A stretch of 64,000 nt of DNA from an uncultured Lachnospiraceae bacterium (lineage in GTDB: Bacteria; Bacillota; Clostridia; Lachnospirales; Lachnospiraceae): contig CAJTWA010000005.1 in assembly GCA_910580195.1 (NCBI GenBank), forward strand, positions 51,455-115,454. The letters are read 5' to 3'. Below are positions 36,407-44,819 of the stretch, in pieces (position 1 is the stretch's first letter; each line of letters begins with the position of its first letter). Both the position numbers and the translations under genes were made by a program. Under the pieces are notes generated by a model. It did not search any database. It worked only from the letters and a program-made list of their open reading frames with translations, and was not told where the DNA came from.

Positions 36407-37108
36407 ATGTTAGAAGTTCAGGGACTGACAAAAAAATACGGGAATTATTTAGCCGTAGACCATGTGAGTTTTATCGTGCCAAACGGGCAGGTAGGGATAT
36501 TGCTTGGGCCAAACGGCGCTGGGAAATCAACGATTATCAAGAGCATTGCAGGGCTTTTGCGCTATGAGGGCGGCGTCGGGATCCAGCAGATGCCGGCAAG
36601 GGCGTTAGAGGCCAAGCGGATTTTTGGCTATGTGCCGGAGCTTCCGGCGATGTTTGACGCGCTGACGGTGCGGGAGCATATCGAATACGTCCGGCGCGCT
36701 TACGATTCCCCTATCACGGACGGGGAAGTTGCGCAGCTCTTTACCCGGTTCGAGCTGGACGACAAGCAGGAAAAATTGGGGAATGAATTGTCCAAGGGCA
36801 TGATGCAGAAGGTCAGCATTTGCTGCGCCCTCGCCATAAAGCCCAAGGTAATCCTGCTAGATGAACCCATGGTAGGCCTGGACCCAGCCGCCATCAAGGA
36901 ACTGAAGGAAGTGGTGCTGGAGCTGAAAGCCCAAGGGACCACAGTCTTAATCAGCACCCATATGCTGGAAATGGTAAAGGAGCTGTGGGATGTGATGTTC
37001 ATTATGGAAAAAGGGCGGATTGTGGGCACCTTCACCCGGGAACAGGCCAAAGACGCAGATATCGAAGAGCTGTTTTTCCAGATTACAGGAGGCGGTGAAA
37101 CGAAATGA
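36407..37108 (+). CDS. ABC exporter ATP-binding protein
   Basis: 233-residue ABC ATPase: Walker A GPNGAGKST, signature LSKGMMQK, Walker B VILLDEPMVGLDP and H-loop STHM. The signature departs from LSGGQ in the way seen in ABC-2 exporters. Start at 36407 follows AAAGGAGAG; the upstream open frame to 36266 reads through the palindrome and is not used. It overlaps the permease gene by 4 bases. Substrate unknown. Confidence 0.93.
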   Translation: MLEVQGLTKKYGNYLAVDHVSFIVPNGQVGILLGPNGAGKSTIIKSIAGLLRYEGGVGIQQMPARALEAKRIFGYVPELPAMFDALTVREHIEYVRRAYDSPITDGEVAQLFTRFELDDKQEKLGNELSKGMMQKVSICCALAIKPKVILLDEPMVGLDPAAIKELKEVVLELKAQGTTVLISTHMLEMVKELWDVMFIMEKGRIVGTFTREQAKDADIEELFFQITGGGETK

Positions 37109-38691
37109 AAGGATTAATATACCTGTACCAGAGGACGATTACCAATAGGGTCAAAAAAGCGCTGAAACGCCCAGTTACTTACATAATGGCAGTTTTCATC
37201 CTGCTTTATGTGCTCCTAATCTGCAACAGCCTGAATATGATGGTAGCAGAGGGTGATTTTGGCTCCGCCGAAAACTTTGTTACAATCCTGTCCATCCTTG
37301 TGTTTGTGCTGATTCCGTCAAACCTAGTTAGTTATGCCAAGCGCAAGGGCCTGCTGTTTCGGCCAAGCGAGGTGCATTTTGTATTTTCCTCCCCGGTAAG
37401 CCCCAAAAAAGTGCTGATGTTTGCCGGGGTAAAATCTTTTTCCATGAATATTCTCATTGGGATTGCGGTTGCAGTGGCTGGCGTAGCTTTATTTGGGTCA
37501 AGCCTGCTGCAGGCTTTTTCCTATTTCCTGTTTTTTGTGGTATTTGAAAGCATTTTGGAGGCCTCTGCCATTATTTTCTGTTACGGGAATGAGAAGCTGA
37601 CGGAAAAATTTTTCAAGGGCCTTGTAATTGCCATGTACCTGTTTATGGCGGCAATTGTGGGGATTGCAGCGTATTTCATGATAACGAAGGAGCCATCCTT
37701 TGGGCTTTTGCAGGAATTTTTTTCCATGCCCGCCATCCAGCTTGTGCCTGTAGTGGGGTGGAATGTCGCCGCAATCCGCCTGATTTTCCTAGGGCCGGAC
37801 ACGGTAAGCATGGCTGGCACAGCCCTGTTCCTGATATCTACCGTCCTGATGTTTTTGGCTGCGTGGCGGATGGAATGTACGGGGGACTATTACGAGGACG
37901 CCATGAAATTTGCAGACGAATACCAAGAACGGCGGGCAAAGCAGAAAAAAGGCGTCGCATCCGTCCCATGGCTGGAAAAGCACCGGAAATTCAGGCGTGC
38001 CTCGGTGGAATACAAGGGTTCCTATGCCAAGGCCATTTATTTCCGGCAGATGCTGGAATATAAGAAAAGCCCTACGTTTATTTTCGGCTGGAACACGCTT
38101 TTGTGCTTTGGCATTGGGATTTTGATTGGGGCGGTATGCTATTTTAACGACGCCATACAGGAATTTGGGCCTGGGAAAATCTTCATTGTGCCCGGAGTTG
38201 CCTGCTATATAGTTTTCATTTTCAGCGGCTATGCCACCAAATGGTCCAAGGAACTGGAAAACCCCTACACCTACCTGATTCCAGACACGCCCCTGAAAAA
38301 AATGTGGTACGCCACGAAAATCGAGCACTTCCGGGCAGCCGCGGACGGGCTCCTCATCACCCTGCCGGGAGCCGTGGTCTTGGGGCTTAGCCCAGCGCTG
38401 TCTGTTTTAACCGTTCTTTTATACATCTGCCTGCAGGCAAACCGCCTGTATTACGGGATGCTGGCAGACGCCTTGATTGGGAACCTCCTTGGCAATACTG
38501 GGCGCACCTTAATCAAAACGTTCCTGCAAGGAATCGCCATCGGCATTGCAGCCGGGGCAGCCGTAATCGCCGGTATCCTTGTTTCCGTAGAAGCCGGTTT
38601 TTTTGCCATGATTGTAATGATGTCTGCCCTGACTTTCGCCGGGGCAGCCGCCGCATCCGTATCCTTTGCGAAAATGGAGGTTCTGGACTAA
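37105..38691 (+). CDS. ABC exporter permease
   Basis: 528-residue polytopic membrane protein (about 12 hydrophobic segments) of the Bacillota 'putative ABC exporter' type. It begins MKGLIYLYQRTITNRVKKAL, a pattern common to these permeases, and has a cytoplasmic loop near residues 270-310. Overlap with the ATPase gene (ATGA) shows coupled translation. It probably forms a one-ATPase, one-permease exporter; the substrate cannot be read. Confidence 0.85.
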   Translation: MKGLIYLYQRTITNRVKKALKRPVTYIMAVFILLYVLLICNSLNMMVAEGDFGSAENFVTILSILVFVLIPSNLVSYAKRKGLLFRPSEVHFVFSSPVSPKKVLMFAGVKSFSMNILIGIAVAVAGVALFGSSLLQAFSYFLFFVVFESILEASAIIFCYGNEKLTEKFFKGLVIAMYLFMAAIVGIAAYFMITKEPSFGLLQEFFSMPAIQLVPVVGWNVAAIRLIFLGPDTVSMAGTALFLISTVLMFLAAWRMECTGDYYEDAMKFADEYQERRAKQKKGVASVPWLEKHRKFRRASVEYKGSYAKAIYFRQMLEYKKSPTFIFGWNTLLCFGIGILIGAVCYFNDAIQEFGPGKIFIVPGVACYIVFIFSGYATKWSKELENPYTYLIPDTPLKKMWYATKIEHFRAAADGLLITLPGAVVLGLSPALSVLTVLLYICLQANRLYYGMLADALIGNLLGNTGRTLIKTFLQGIAIGIAAGAAVIAGILVSVEAGFFAMIVMMSALTFAGAAAASVSFAKMEVLD

Positions 38692-38694
38692 CAG

Positions 38695-39085
38695 GAAGAG
38701 GGTTCAGCCTGAACTTAACGTTAAGGCTTAAGCTGAACTTAAAGCCAGATTCCGGCGGGCAGGAAGACGGTTTCACCAGAACTGAAAGACGAGGCTTAGG
38801 TTTGGCTTAAAAGGGGTTCCAGCGGGCAGGAAGAAGTTCAGCCTGAATGGAAAGAAAGGGTTCCGGTGGGCAGGAGGAAGGCTACACCAGAACTGAAAGG
38901 AAAGGTTCCAGTGGGAAGGGAAGAAGTTCAGCCTGAACTGAAAGAAAGGGTTCCAGCGGGCAGATGGAAGGCTACGGCTGAACTGAAAGGGAAGGTTCCA
39001 GTGGACAGATGGAAGGTTATACCTGAACTGAAAAGGGAGGTTCCAGTGGACAGATGGAAGGGAATCCATACCAAATTTCAGCCAT
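38695..39085 (+). repeat. Array of about 43-bp units after the permease gene
   Basis: About nine degenerate units built from AAGGTTCCAGTGG and CTGAACTGAAAGG parts, with lengths near 42-43 bp. Open frames through it (73 and 98 residues) are repeat translations, not genes. Confidence 0.8.
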
Positions 39086-39134
39086 AAGTTCTGGGAAGAG
39101 CCTTCTGCTCAATATGGCAACAGGCTTTTCCCAG

Positions 39135-39327
39135 TACACAGGCAATTCCGGGCAGCCCTTCCCCTAAGCAAACCTTCCATGGGCGCTTTTCGTGCAGGCG
39201 AAATCCACTGCTTACGTAGGCTTAGGGACGAAGGCTTTCCTGAGTCCCTTAGCCGGAGTTAGCAGTTAGTTCGCCGGAACGTTGCCCAGTTTGCGTGGGG
39301 AAGGGCTGCCCGGAATTGCCGTCCGCC
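39135..39327 (+). repeat. 193-bp inverted-repeat element, copy D
   Basis: Arms CCGGGCAGCCCTTCCCC and GGGGAAGGGCTGCCCGG. Ends ACACAGGCAATT and AATTGCCGTCCGC match copies A-C. It lies 440 bases after the permease gene. Confidence 0.85.
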
Positions 39328-39720
39328 GCCAATCCCCCCATTTGCAATACCCAGCAAACACCCCTTTTCCCCTCTGCTGCCATACGCCATAATCCCCCAT
39401 AGCATTTACAATACCCAGCAAACACTCCCTTCCTACCACATTGCCCGGCAGATTAAGGCACCCCTCCCAAGCATCGCGCCCCATCCCCCAAAGATTCCCC
39501 CCAATACAAGCTCCTCCTAGTAATCCCAAAGCCATTCCACCCGCCAAACATATCCTAAGATTTACATAAAATTTCTTAAGGAAAACACTAGACTATTTCC
39601 GCAAAATATGGTTAAATATGGGTAAGAATGTTAAATGCACAACCACGGTTTAACATGTTCAAATCCATGCTGCAGGGCAAAGCCCCCGCAGTAAATGTAT
39701 ACATTGAAAGGAGTCTTAAA
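39328..39720. other. Spacer and leader before the scaffold gene
   Basis: C-rich then AT-rich sequence with a 23-bp duplication around ATACCCAGCAAACA (39348 and 39411). Closer to the gene a short hairpin, CTGCAGGGC AAA GCCCCCGCAG (39669-39691), lies 30 bases before the start and could control translation. Confidence 0.45.
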
Positions 39721-40413
39721 ATGATTTACACGAAGGAAGTTGAAAACATGTGTCCAGTAGCCAAGGGCGCAAAACATGAACCAGCTCCAATCCCGGAAGA
39801 AGGGAAATGGGTGCACTCTAAGAAAATTGAAGATATTTCAGGTTTTACCCATGGGATTGGCTGGTGTGCTCCCCAGCAGGGCGCATGTAAGCTCTCACTG
39901 AATGTAAAAAATGGCGTGATTGAGGAAGCTTTGGTAGAAACCATCGGATGTTCCGGCATGACCCATTCCGCAGCTATGGCAGCAGAAATCCTGCAGGGCA
40001 AGACGATTCTTGAGGCGCTGAATACAGACCTTGTATGCGATGCCATTAACACAGCCATGAGGGAATTGTTCTTACAGATTGTATATGGACGTACCCAGAG
40101 CGCATTTTCAGATGACGGGCTGGCAGTAGGCGCTGGCTTGGAAGACTTAGGGAAAGGGCTTCGTTCCCAAGTTGGTACTATGTATGCAACAAAGGAAAAG
40201 GGCGTCCGTTACCTTGAAATGGCAGAAGGTTATGTAACCGGCATTGCTTTGGATGCTGACAATGAAGTAATTGGGTATCAGTTCGTAAGCCTTGGCAAAA
40301 TGACCGACTTTATCAAAAAAGGCGATGACCCGAATACCGCTTGGGAGAAAGCAAAAGGCCAGTATGGCCGCGTAGCAGACGCTGCTAAGATTATCGACCC
40401 ACGTGCAGAGTAA
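39721..40413 (+). CDS. Iron-sulfur cluster assembly scaffold-like protein
   Basis: 230-residue protein related to NifU/IscU scaffolds. Conserved cysteines are visible in GIGWCAPQQGACKLS (about residues 48-59), and in ETIGCSGMTHS (about 80). It lacks other NifU domains. In Clostridia a gene of this type stands directly before the GGGtGRT-protein gene, as here (27 bases apart), so the two probably act together, perhaps in metal-cluster handling; the reaction is not established. Start at 39721 follows AAAGGAGT. Confidence 0.83.
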   Translation: MIYTKEVENMCPVAKGAKHEPAPIPEEGKWVHSKKIEDISGFTHGIGWCAPQQGACKLSLNVKNGVIEEALVETIGCSGMTHSAAMAAEILQGKTILEALNTDLVCDAINTAMRELFLQIVYGRTQSAFSDDGLAVGAGLEDLGKGLRSQVGTMYATKEKGVRYLEMAEGYVTGIALDADNEVIGYQFVSLGKMTDFIKKGDDPNTAWEKAKGQYGRVADAAKIIDPRAE

Positions 40414-40440
40414 AAAGATAAAGATAGGAGGACATTTCAA

Positions 40441-41451
40441 ATGGCTTTATTTGAATCATATGAAAGAAGGATTGACCAAATCAATTCTGTTTTGAATAAT
40501 TATGGGATCAGCTCTGTAGAAGAAGCTGAGAAAATCACGAAGGATGCCGGGCTTGACGTATATGAGCAGGTAAAGAAAATCCAGCCCATCTGTTTTGAAA
40601 ATGCATGCTGGGCATACACCGTAGGCGCAGCAATCGCAATCAAAAAAGGCGCAAAAAGGGCAGCAGACGCAGCAGCAGCAATCGGGGAAGGCCTTCAGGC
40701 ATTCTGCATCCCGGGCTCCGTTGCAGACCACAGGAAAGTAGGCCTTGGCCATGGGAACCTTGGCAAAATGCTTTTGGAAGAAGAAACCGAATGTTTCTGT
40801 TTCCTTGCAGGCCATGAATCCTTTGCAGCAGCAGAAGGCGCAATCGGAATCGCAGAGAAGGCAAACAAAGTACGCCAGAAACCCCTGCGTGTCATCTTAA
40901 ACGGCCTTGGGAAAGACGCAGCACAGATTATTTCCCGTATCAATGGTTTCACCTTCGTAGAAACAAAATATGACTATAAAGAAGCAAAATTAGACGTAGT
41001 GTATGAAAAACCATATTCTGACGGGCTCCGTGCAACCGTAAAATGCTACGGCGCAGACGACGTGCAGGAAGGCGTGGCAATCATGCACCACGAAAATGTT
41101 GGCGTATCCATCACCGGGAACTCCACCAACCCCACAAGGTTCCAGCACCCAGTAGCAGGTACATATAAGAAAGAATGTAACGAGCAGGGCAAGAAATACT
41201 TCTCCGTTGCATCCGGCGGCGGCACTGGCCGTACCCTCCATCCAGACAACATGGCAGCAGGCCCTGCTTCTTACGGCATGACAGACACCATGGGACGTAT
41301 GCACTCCGACGCACAGTTCGCAGGTTCCTCTTCCGTACCAGCCCATGTAGAAATGATGGGCTTAATCGGGATGGGCAATAACCCAATGGTAGGGGCAACC
41401 GTTGCAGTTGCCGTTTCCATTGAGGAAGCCGCAAAAGCCGGAAAGTTCTAA
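40441..41451 (+). CDS. GGGtGRT protein
   Basis: 336-residue conserved clostridial protein named for its motif, here GGGTGRTLHPDNM (about residues 260-272), followed by a glycine-rich C-terminus. It starts after GGAGGACATTTCAA and is in an operon with the scaffold-like gene. The family's function is not established; the strict pairing suggests a role tied to Fe-S chemistry. Codon use and motif content match a highly expressed core gene. Confidence 0.87.
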   Translation: MALFESYERRIDQINSVLNNYGISSVEEAEKITKDAGLDVYEQVKKIQPICFENACWAYTVGAAIAIKKGAKRAADAAAAIGEGLQAFCIPGSVADHRKVGLGHGNLGKMLLEEETECFCFLAGHESFAAAEGAIGIAEKANKVRQKPLRVILNGLGKDAAQIISRINGFTFVETKYDYKEAKLDVVYEKPYSDGLRATVKCYGADDVQEGVAIMHHENVGVSITGNSTNPTRFQHPVAGTYKKECNEQGKKYFSVASGGGTGRTLHPDNMAAGPASYGMTDTMGRMHSDAQFAGSSSVPAHVEMMGLIGMGNNPMVGATVAVAVSIEEAAKAGKF

Positions 41452-42171
41452 GAAAACCGCTTAAAATGGGCATTCCTGACGCCCAGGGACGGCGTGGGAC
41501 GGGCTGGATTTTGCTCCGCAAGACACGCGCATGACACACACAAGACTCAGGGACAAGTCACACAAGACACAAGACCCATAAGGTGGGCGGTTCTGCCGTC
41601 AGACAGTCTATTTTGCCGAGTTGGTTATCGGAGGCAGTTTGTTGGCTGTTTGATATGGGTGAGTTGCTTCATGTGGGAGTTTTCTTCCAATACAGGCTAT
41701 AGCAGATGTGGTTTTACATTTTTGCTTGCCTGTTCTGGGAGGGGACTCTTTTTTGTTTTATGAGTTGGGGCGGATGCTTTGTTTTAAGGCGGATATTCTG
41801 TTTTTAAATATATGGGATTGTTTCAAGGCAGATATTCTGAGTTGATGTACATGTGTTATTTTAAGGCGGATATTTTGTTTTGAATTTTATGGCACTGTTT
41901 TAAGGCAGATATTTTGAGTTGATGTACATGTGTTATTTTAAGGCGGATATTTTGTTTTGAATCATATGGCATTGTTCCAAGGTAAATGTTCTGAGATGAG
42001 CTGTATGCGTTGTTTTAAAGGGTATATTCTATCTTGAATTATTTGGCATTGATTCAAGGCAGACATTTTGATTTGAGATGCATTGTTTTAAGACAGTCCC
42101 GCCGATAGTATCCTGCACTACAGATTCCTTCCAAACTGGCAGCAGCATTATTTTTGAAGGAGGTCTTGGTT
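41452..42171 (+). repeat. Gene-free region with tandem repeats at the edge of the accessory element
   Basis: From about 41780 to 42090 units of 60-115 bp recur with TTTTAAGGC(G/A)GATATTTTG and GTTGATGTACATGTG-like parts. It ends just before the integrase. A site for integration may lie here or in the upstream spacer, but no tRNA gene or clear attachment core was seen. Confidence 0.6.
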
Positions 42172-43295
42172 ATGGCAATGAGGAGGGCGAATGGCTCAGG
42201 GAATGTTGTTAAGATGAAAGGCAACAGGCGCAAGCCCTGGCGGGCGCGCGTGACTGTGGGGTGGACGGAAGATGGGAAGCAGATCTTGAAAAATATCGGT
42301 TATTTCGAGTCGCGGAAGGAAGCGGACAAGGCTCTGGTTGATTACTTAAGCTGCCCCTATGACCTGACGGCGACCCAGATGACATTCAAAGAGCTGTATG
42401 AGGTATGGTTTGGAGAGTACCGGGAGAAATTAAGCGGGGTATCCTCTGAGCGGACAATCAAGCCTGCGTTCAGCTATTGCAGTTCCCTATACCAGATGAA
42501 AGTCAGGGACATCCGAAGCTACCATCTGGAAGAGTGCATGAGGACTGGGGAAGTCCTTGTCACAAGGGGGAAAGACAAGGGGGCATGCGCAAGGCTTCGG
42601 CAGGAACCAAAGCCAGGATGAAGTCTTTGTTTAACCTGATGTTTGACTACGCTTACAAGCGGGAGCTGGTGGACAGGAACTATGCGAGGGCGTTTGAGGT
42701 GGGCAGGGAGATTAAGGAGCAGCGTCAGAAAGAGAAGCGGGAGAACTATATTTTCAGCGCGGAGGAGATCCAGAAGCTGTGGGACAATGTGGGGAATGTG
42801 AGGTTTGCCGCAATGGTGCTGGTTGGCGTTTACTCCGGGTGGAGACCGCAGGAGCTTGCGGTGCTTAAGTTAGACGGGGTTGATTTGGAGGGCAGGACGT
42901 TCAAAGGGGGCATGAAGACCGCCGCTGGCATTGGGAGGACTGTCCCAATCCATAAGGATGTCTTTCCGCTAGTTGAGTCGTATTACCGTGAGGCGGAGGG
43001 GATGGGGAGTGAGTTCCTGTTCAATGACCCTGATGGGCAGCAGGGGACGCATCTTACTTATGATAAGTACCGGGGGAGGTTCAATAAAGTGATGAGCCGC
43101 CTTGGGATGGAGTACTACCATCTGCATGAGACCCGGCATACCTGGTATACAGCCGCCAAAAGAAGCCATATGGACGACGTTTTAAGGGACAGGATGATGG
43201 GGCATCAAAACGAGTCGTATGATGTGAAGAAGTTATACGACCATCAGACTATGGAGGACATGAAAGCGGCAATGGACAGGGTGAGTTTCCTCTGA
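42172..43295 (+). pseudogene. Tyrosine recombinase (phage/ICE-type integrase) split by a frameshift
   Basis: Start at 42172 after AAGGAGG. The first frame (to 42621) carries the N-terminal Arm-binding-like part (GSGNVVKMKGNRRKPWRARVT) and the start of the core-binding domain. The second (to 43295) continues with FNLMFDYAYKR and the catalytic domain: Arg in SGWRPQEL, HETRHTW, the second His in MMGHQNE, and Tyr in KKLYDHQ. The frames meet at five G (42579-42583); one more G would join them. The catalytic residues are intact, so loss is recent, or the base is an assembly error. Confidence 0.85.
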
Positions 43296-43693
43296 AAAAG
43301 CAGAGCTTAATTTGGCATGGGGATGTTTTGTGGAGGTGGTTGTGGGGAAATTGTGTTTTTGGGGTATCCATATGAGATGGAATGTATTTGTTGCGCCTTT
43401 CAATATCATGGGGTATGCCATATGGGTGAAATGTGTTTGTTGTGATTTTCAATTTCATGGAGTATGCCTAAAGAGATGAAACTGGCACAGCTTTTACAGA
43501 AGCGACAATTCCCTGGAGGGTCTGTTTTTATGGAGCAGGCTCTCTGTTTTTATGTGTTCATTTAATATCCCATGATGAGGGGTATCTTATTTGTTCATAA
43601 GTATTGTTTTGAAAAAGGGCATACCACTCTAATTTAGCATATTTAAAAGTTTTGTGTGAGCCAAAAAAATATGCTTTTGAGGAGGTTGTTGCA
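43296..43693. other. Spacer after the integrase; first GGGGTATS motifs
   Basis: About 400 bases with no gene; it carries three GGGGTATC/G sites (near 43361, 43408 and 43580) and a short repeat of ATGGGGTATGCC-like text. The element-wide motif begins here. Confidence 0.55.
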
Positions 43694-44488
43694 ATGAAAA
43701 AAGTAAGGCGTGTATGTTTGCTGGTGTTTCTGGCTGGGGTATTGCTGTTCCCCTTTTTGAATGTCTGTTGCGGTGCTAATCCAAGGATAACAATATCAGA
43801 GCCGCCAGATGGTAATAAGGGCAAGATGAAGGATTTGGTAAGTCAGGTTAATACGATGTCTGGGGTTAAGTTTGATTTTTTGACTTACAGTTTTAAAGAT
43901 GGCAATGTAACTATTGAAATTGATATGGCTGATTATAAAAATTTAACTCAGAAGGGCAGACAAAGATTGATGCAGCTGACTTTGAGTACAGTCCAGAACA
44001 GTGGGGTGAGCAGGATAAACCGCAATAAGATTTATAACTTTATTGCGGATGAGGATGTTGCGGTGTCAAGTCTGGTTAGACAGTTGAGTGACGACGTAAG
44101 GGCTGATTTTGCTGGGGCGTACAGCTATTTCAAGCCTTTTGGATCAGGGCTTGGGATTATCTTGGGGGTTCTGGTGATGGCAATCATGGCGGCTTTAGGT
44201 CTTACGATTGTGGTTGACCTGTCCTATATTACAATTCCGTGGGTGCAGTTGGCTTTTGAGGAGAAGAAGCATGAGAAACCCTGGGGCGTCTCCATTGAGG
44301 CATGGAAAGCGGTGGAAGAGGCGGAGTCGAAGTCTGGGAGTGATTACATCAATCCCTTATCCGTGTACTTCCGTTCCAAGTCGAAGCAGATGGCTGCAAT
44401 CAGCCTGTGCCTGCTGTACCTTGTGAGCGGGCAGTTATACAACTTTATTGCGGATGTGATGGATTATTTCCGGGGGTTACTGCCCTGA
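43694..44488 (+). CDS. Unknown exported membrane protein
   Basis: 264 residues: a signal peptide or first helix (CLLVFLAGVLLFPFL), an extracytoplasmic domain of about 120 residues, then two hydrophobic helices (about 155-180, LGIILGVLVMAIMAALGLTI, and 235-250). No family recognised; the topology resembles small accessory proteins of conjugative elements. Start at 43694 after GAGGAGG. A 14-bp hairpin terminator follows at 44706. It is coded by DNA with an even, host-like composition. Confidence 0.7.
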   Translation: MKKVRRVCLLVFLAGVLLFPFLNVCCGANPRITISEPPDGNKGKMKDLVSQVNTMSGVKFDFLTYSFKDGNVTIEIDMADYKNLTQKGRQRLMQLTLSTVQNSGVSRINRNKIYNFIADEDVAVSSLVRQLSDDVRADFAGAYSYFKPFGSGLGIILGVLVMAIMAALGLTIVVDLSYITIPWVQLAFEEKKHEKPWGVSIEAWKAVEEAESKSGSDYINPLSVYFRSKSKQMAAISLCLLYLVSGQLYNFIADVMDYFRGLLP

Positions 44489-44705
44489 GCCTGGATTCTG
44501 CCAGAGGGGTATCTGAGGCATGCCCGTTTTTAGGGAGCAGCCATCCGCAGGGCATGATACGGGGGCAAATTGTCTGGAACCTTAAAACGCACTCCGGCGG
44601 TTTTCCCGTTGCCCTGAGCCTGGGTTCTGCCGCCTGCCGGGGGTGCAGCTGATTTTTCATATTAATTTTTTTCACTTTCACAATTTAGTTTCACTATAAT
44701 GCTAA

Positions 44706-44755
44706 GGATGGGCTTGCAGGAAATTCCAGAAATCTGCAAGCCCATCCCTTCTTTG
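44706..44755 (+). terminator. Hairpin between the membrane protein gene and the methylase gene
   Basis: Perfect 14-bp stem (44706-44719 and 44734-44747, beginning GGATGGGCTTGC) with a 14-base loop, followed by CTTCTTTG. A weak T run makes it a possible terminator or attenuator for the methylase gene. Confidence 0.5.
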
Positions 44756-44819
44756 TGGATTTCCGCCAGCCTGTGTGATATGATAGGGGTATCATACAAA
44801 GGAAACGGAGGAGACGGAG

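Noticed and set aside
38773..39087. Open frames of 73 and 98 residues after the permease
   Set aside because: Both are translations of the same 43-bp repeat array in opposite directions.
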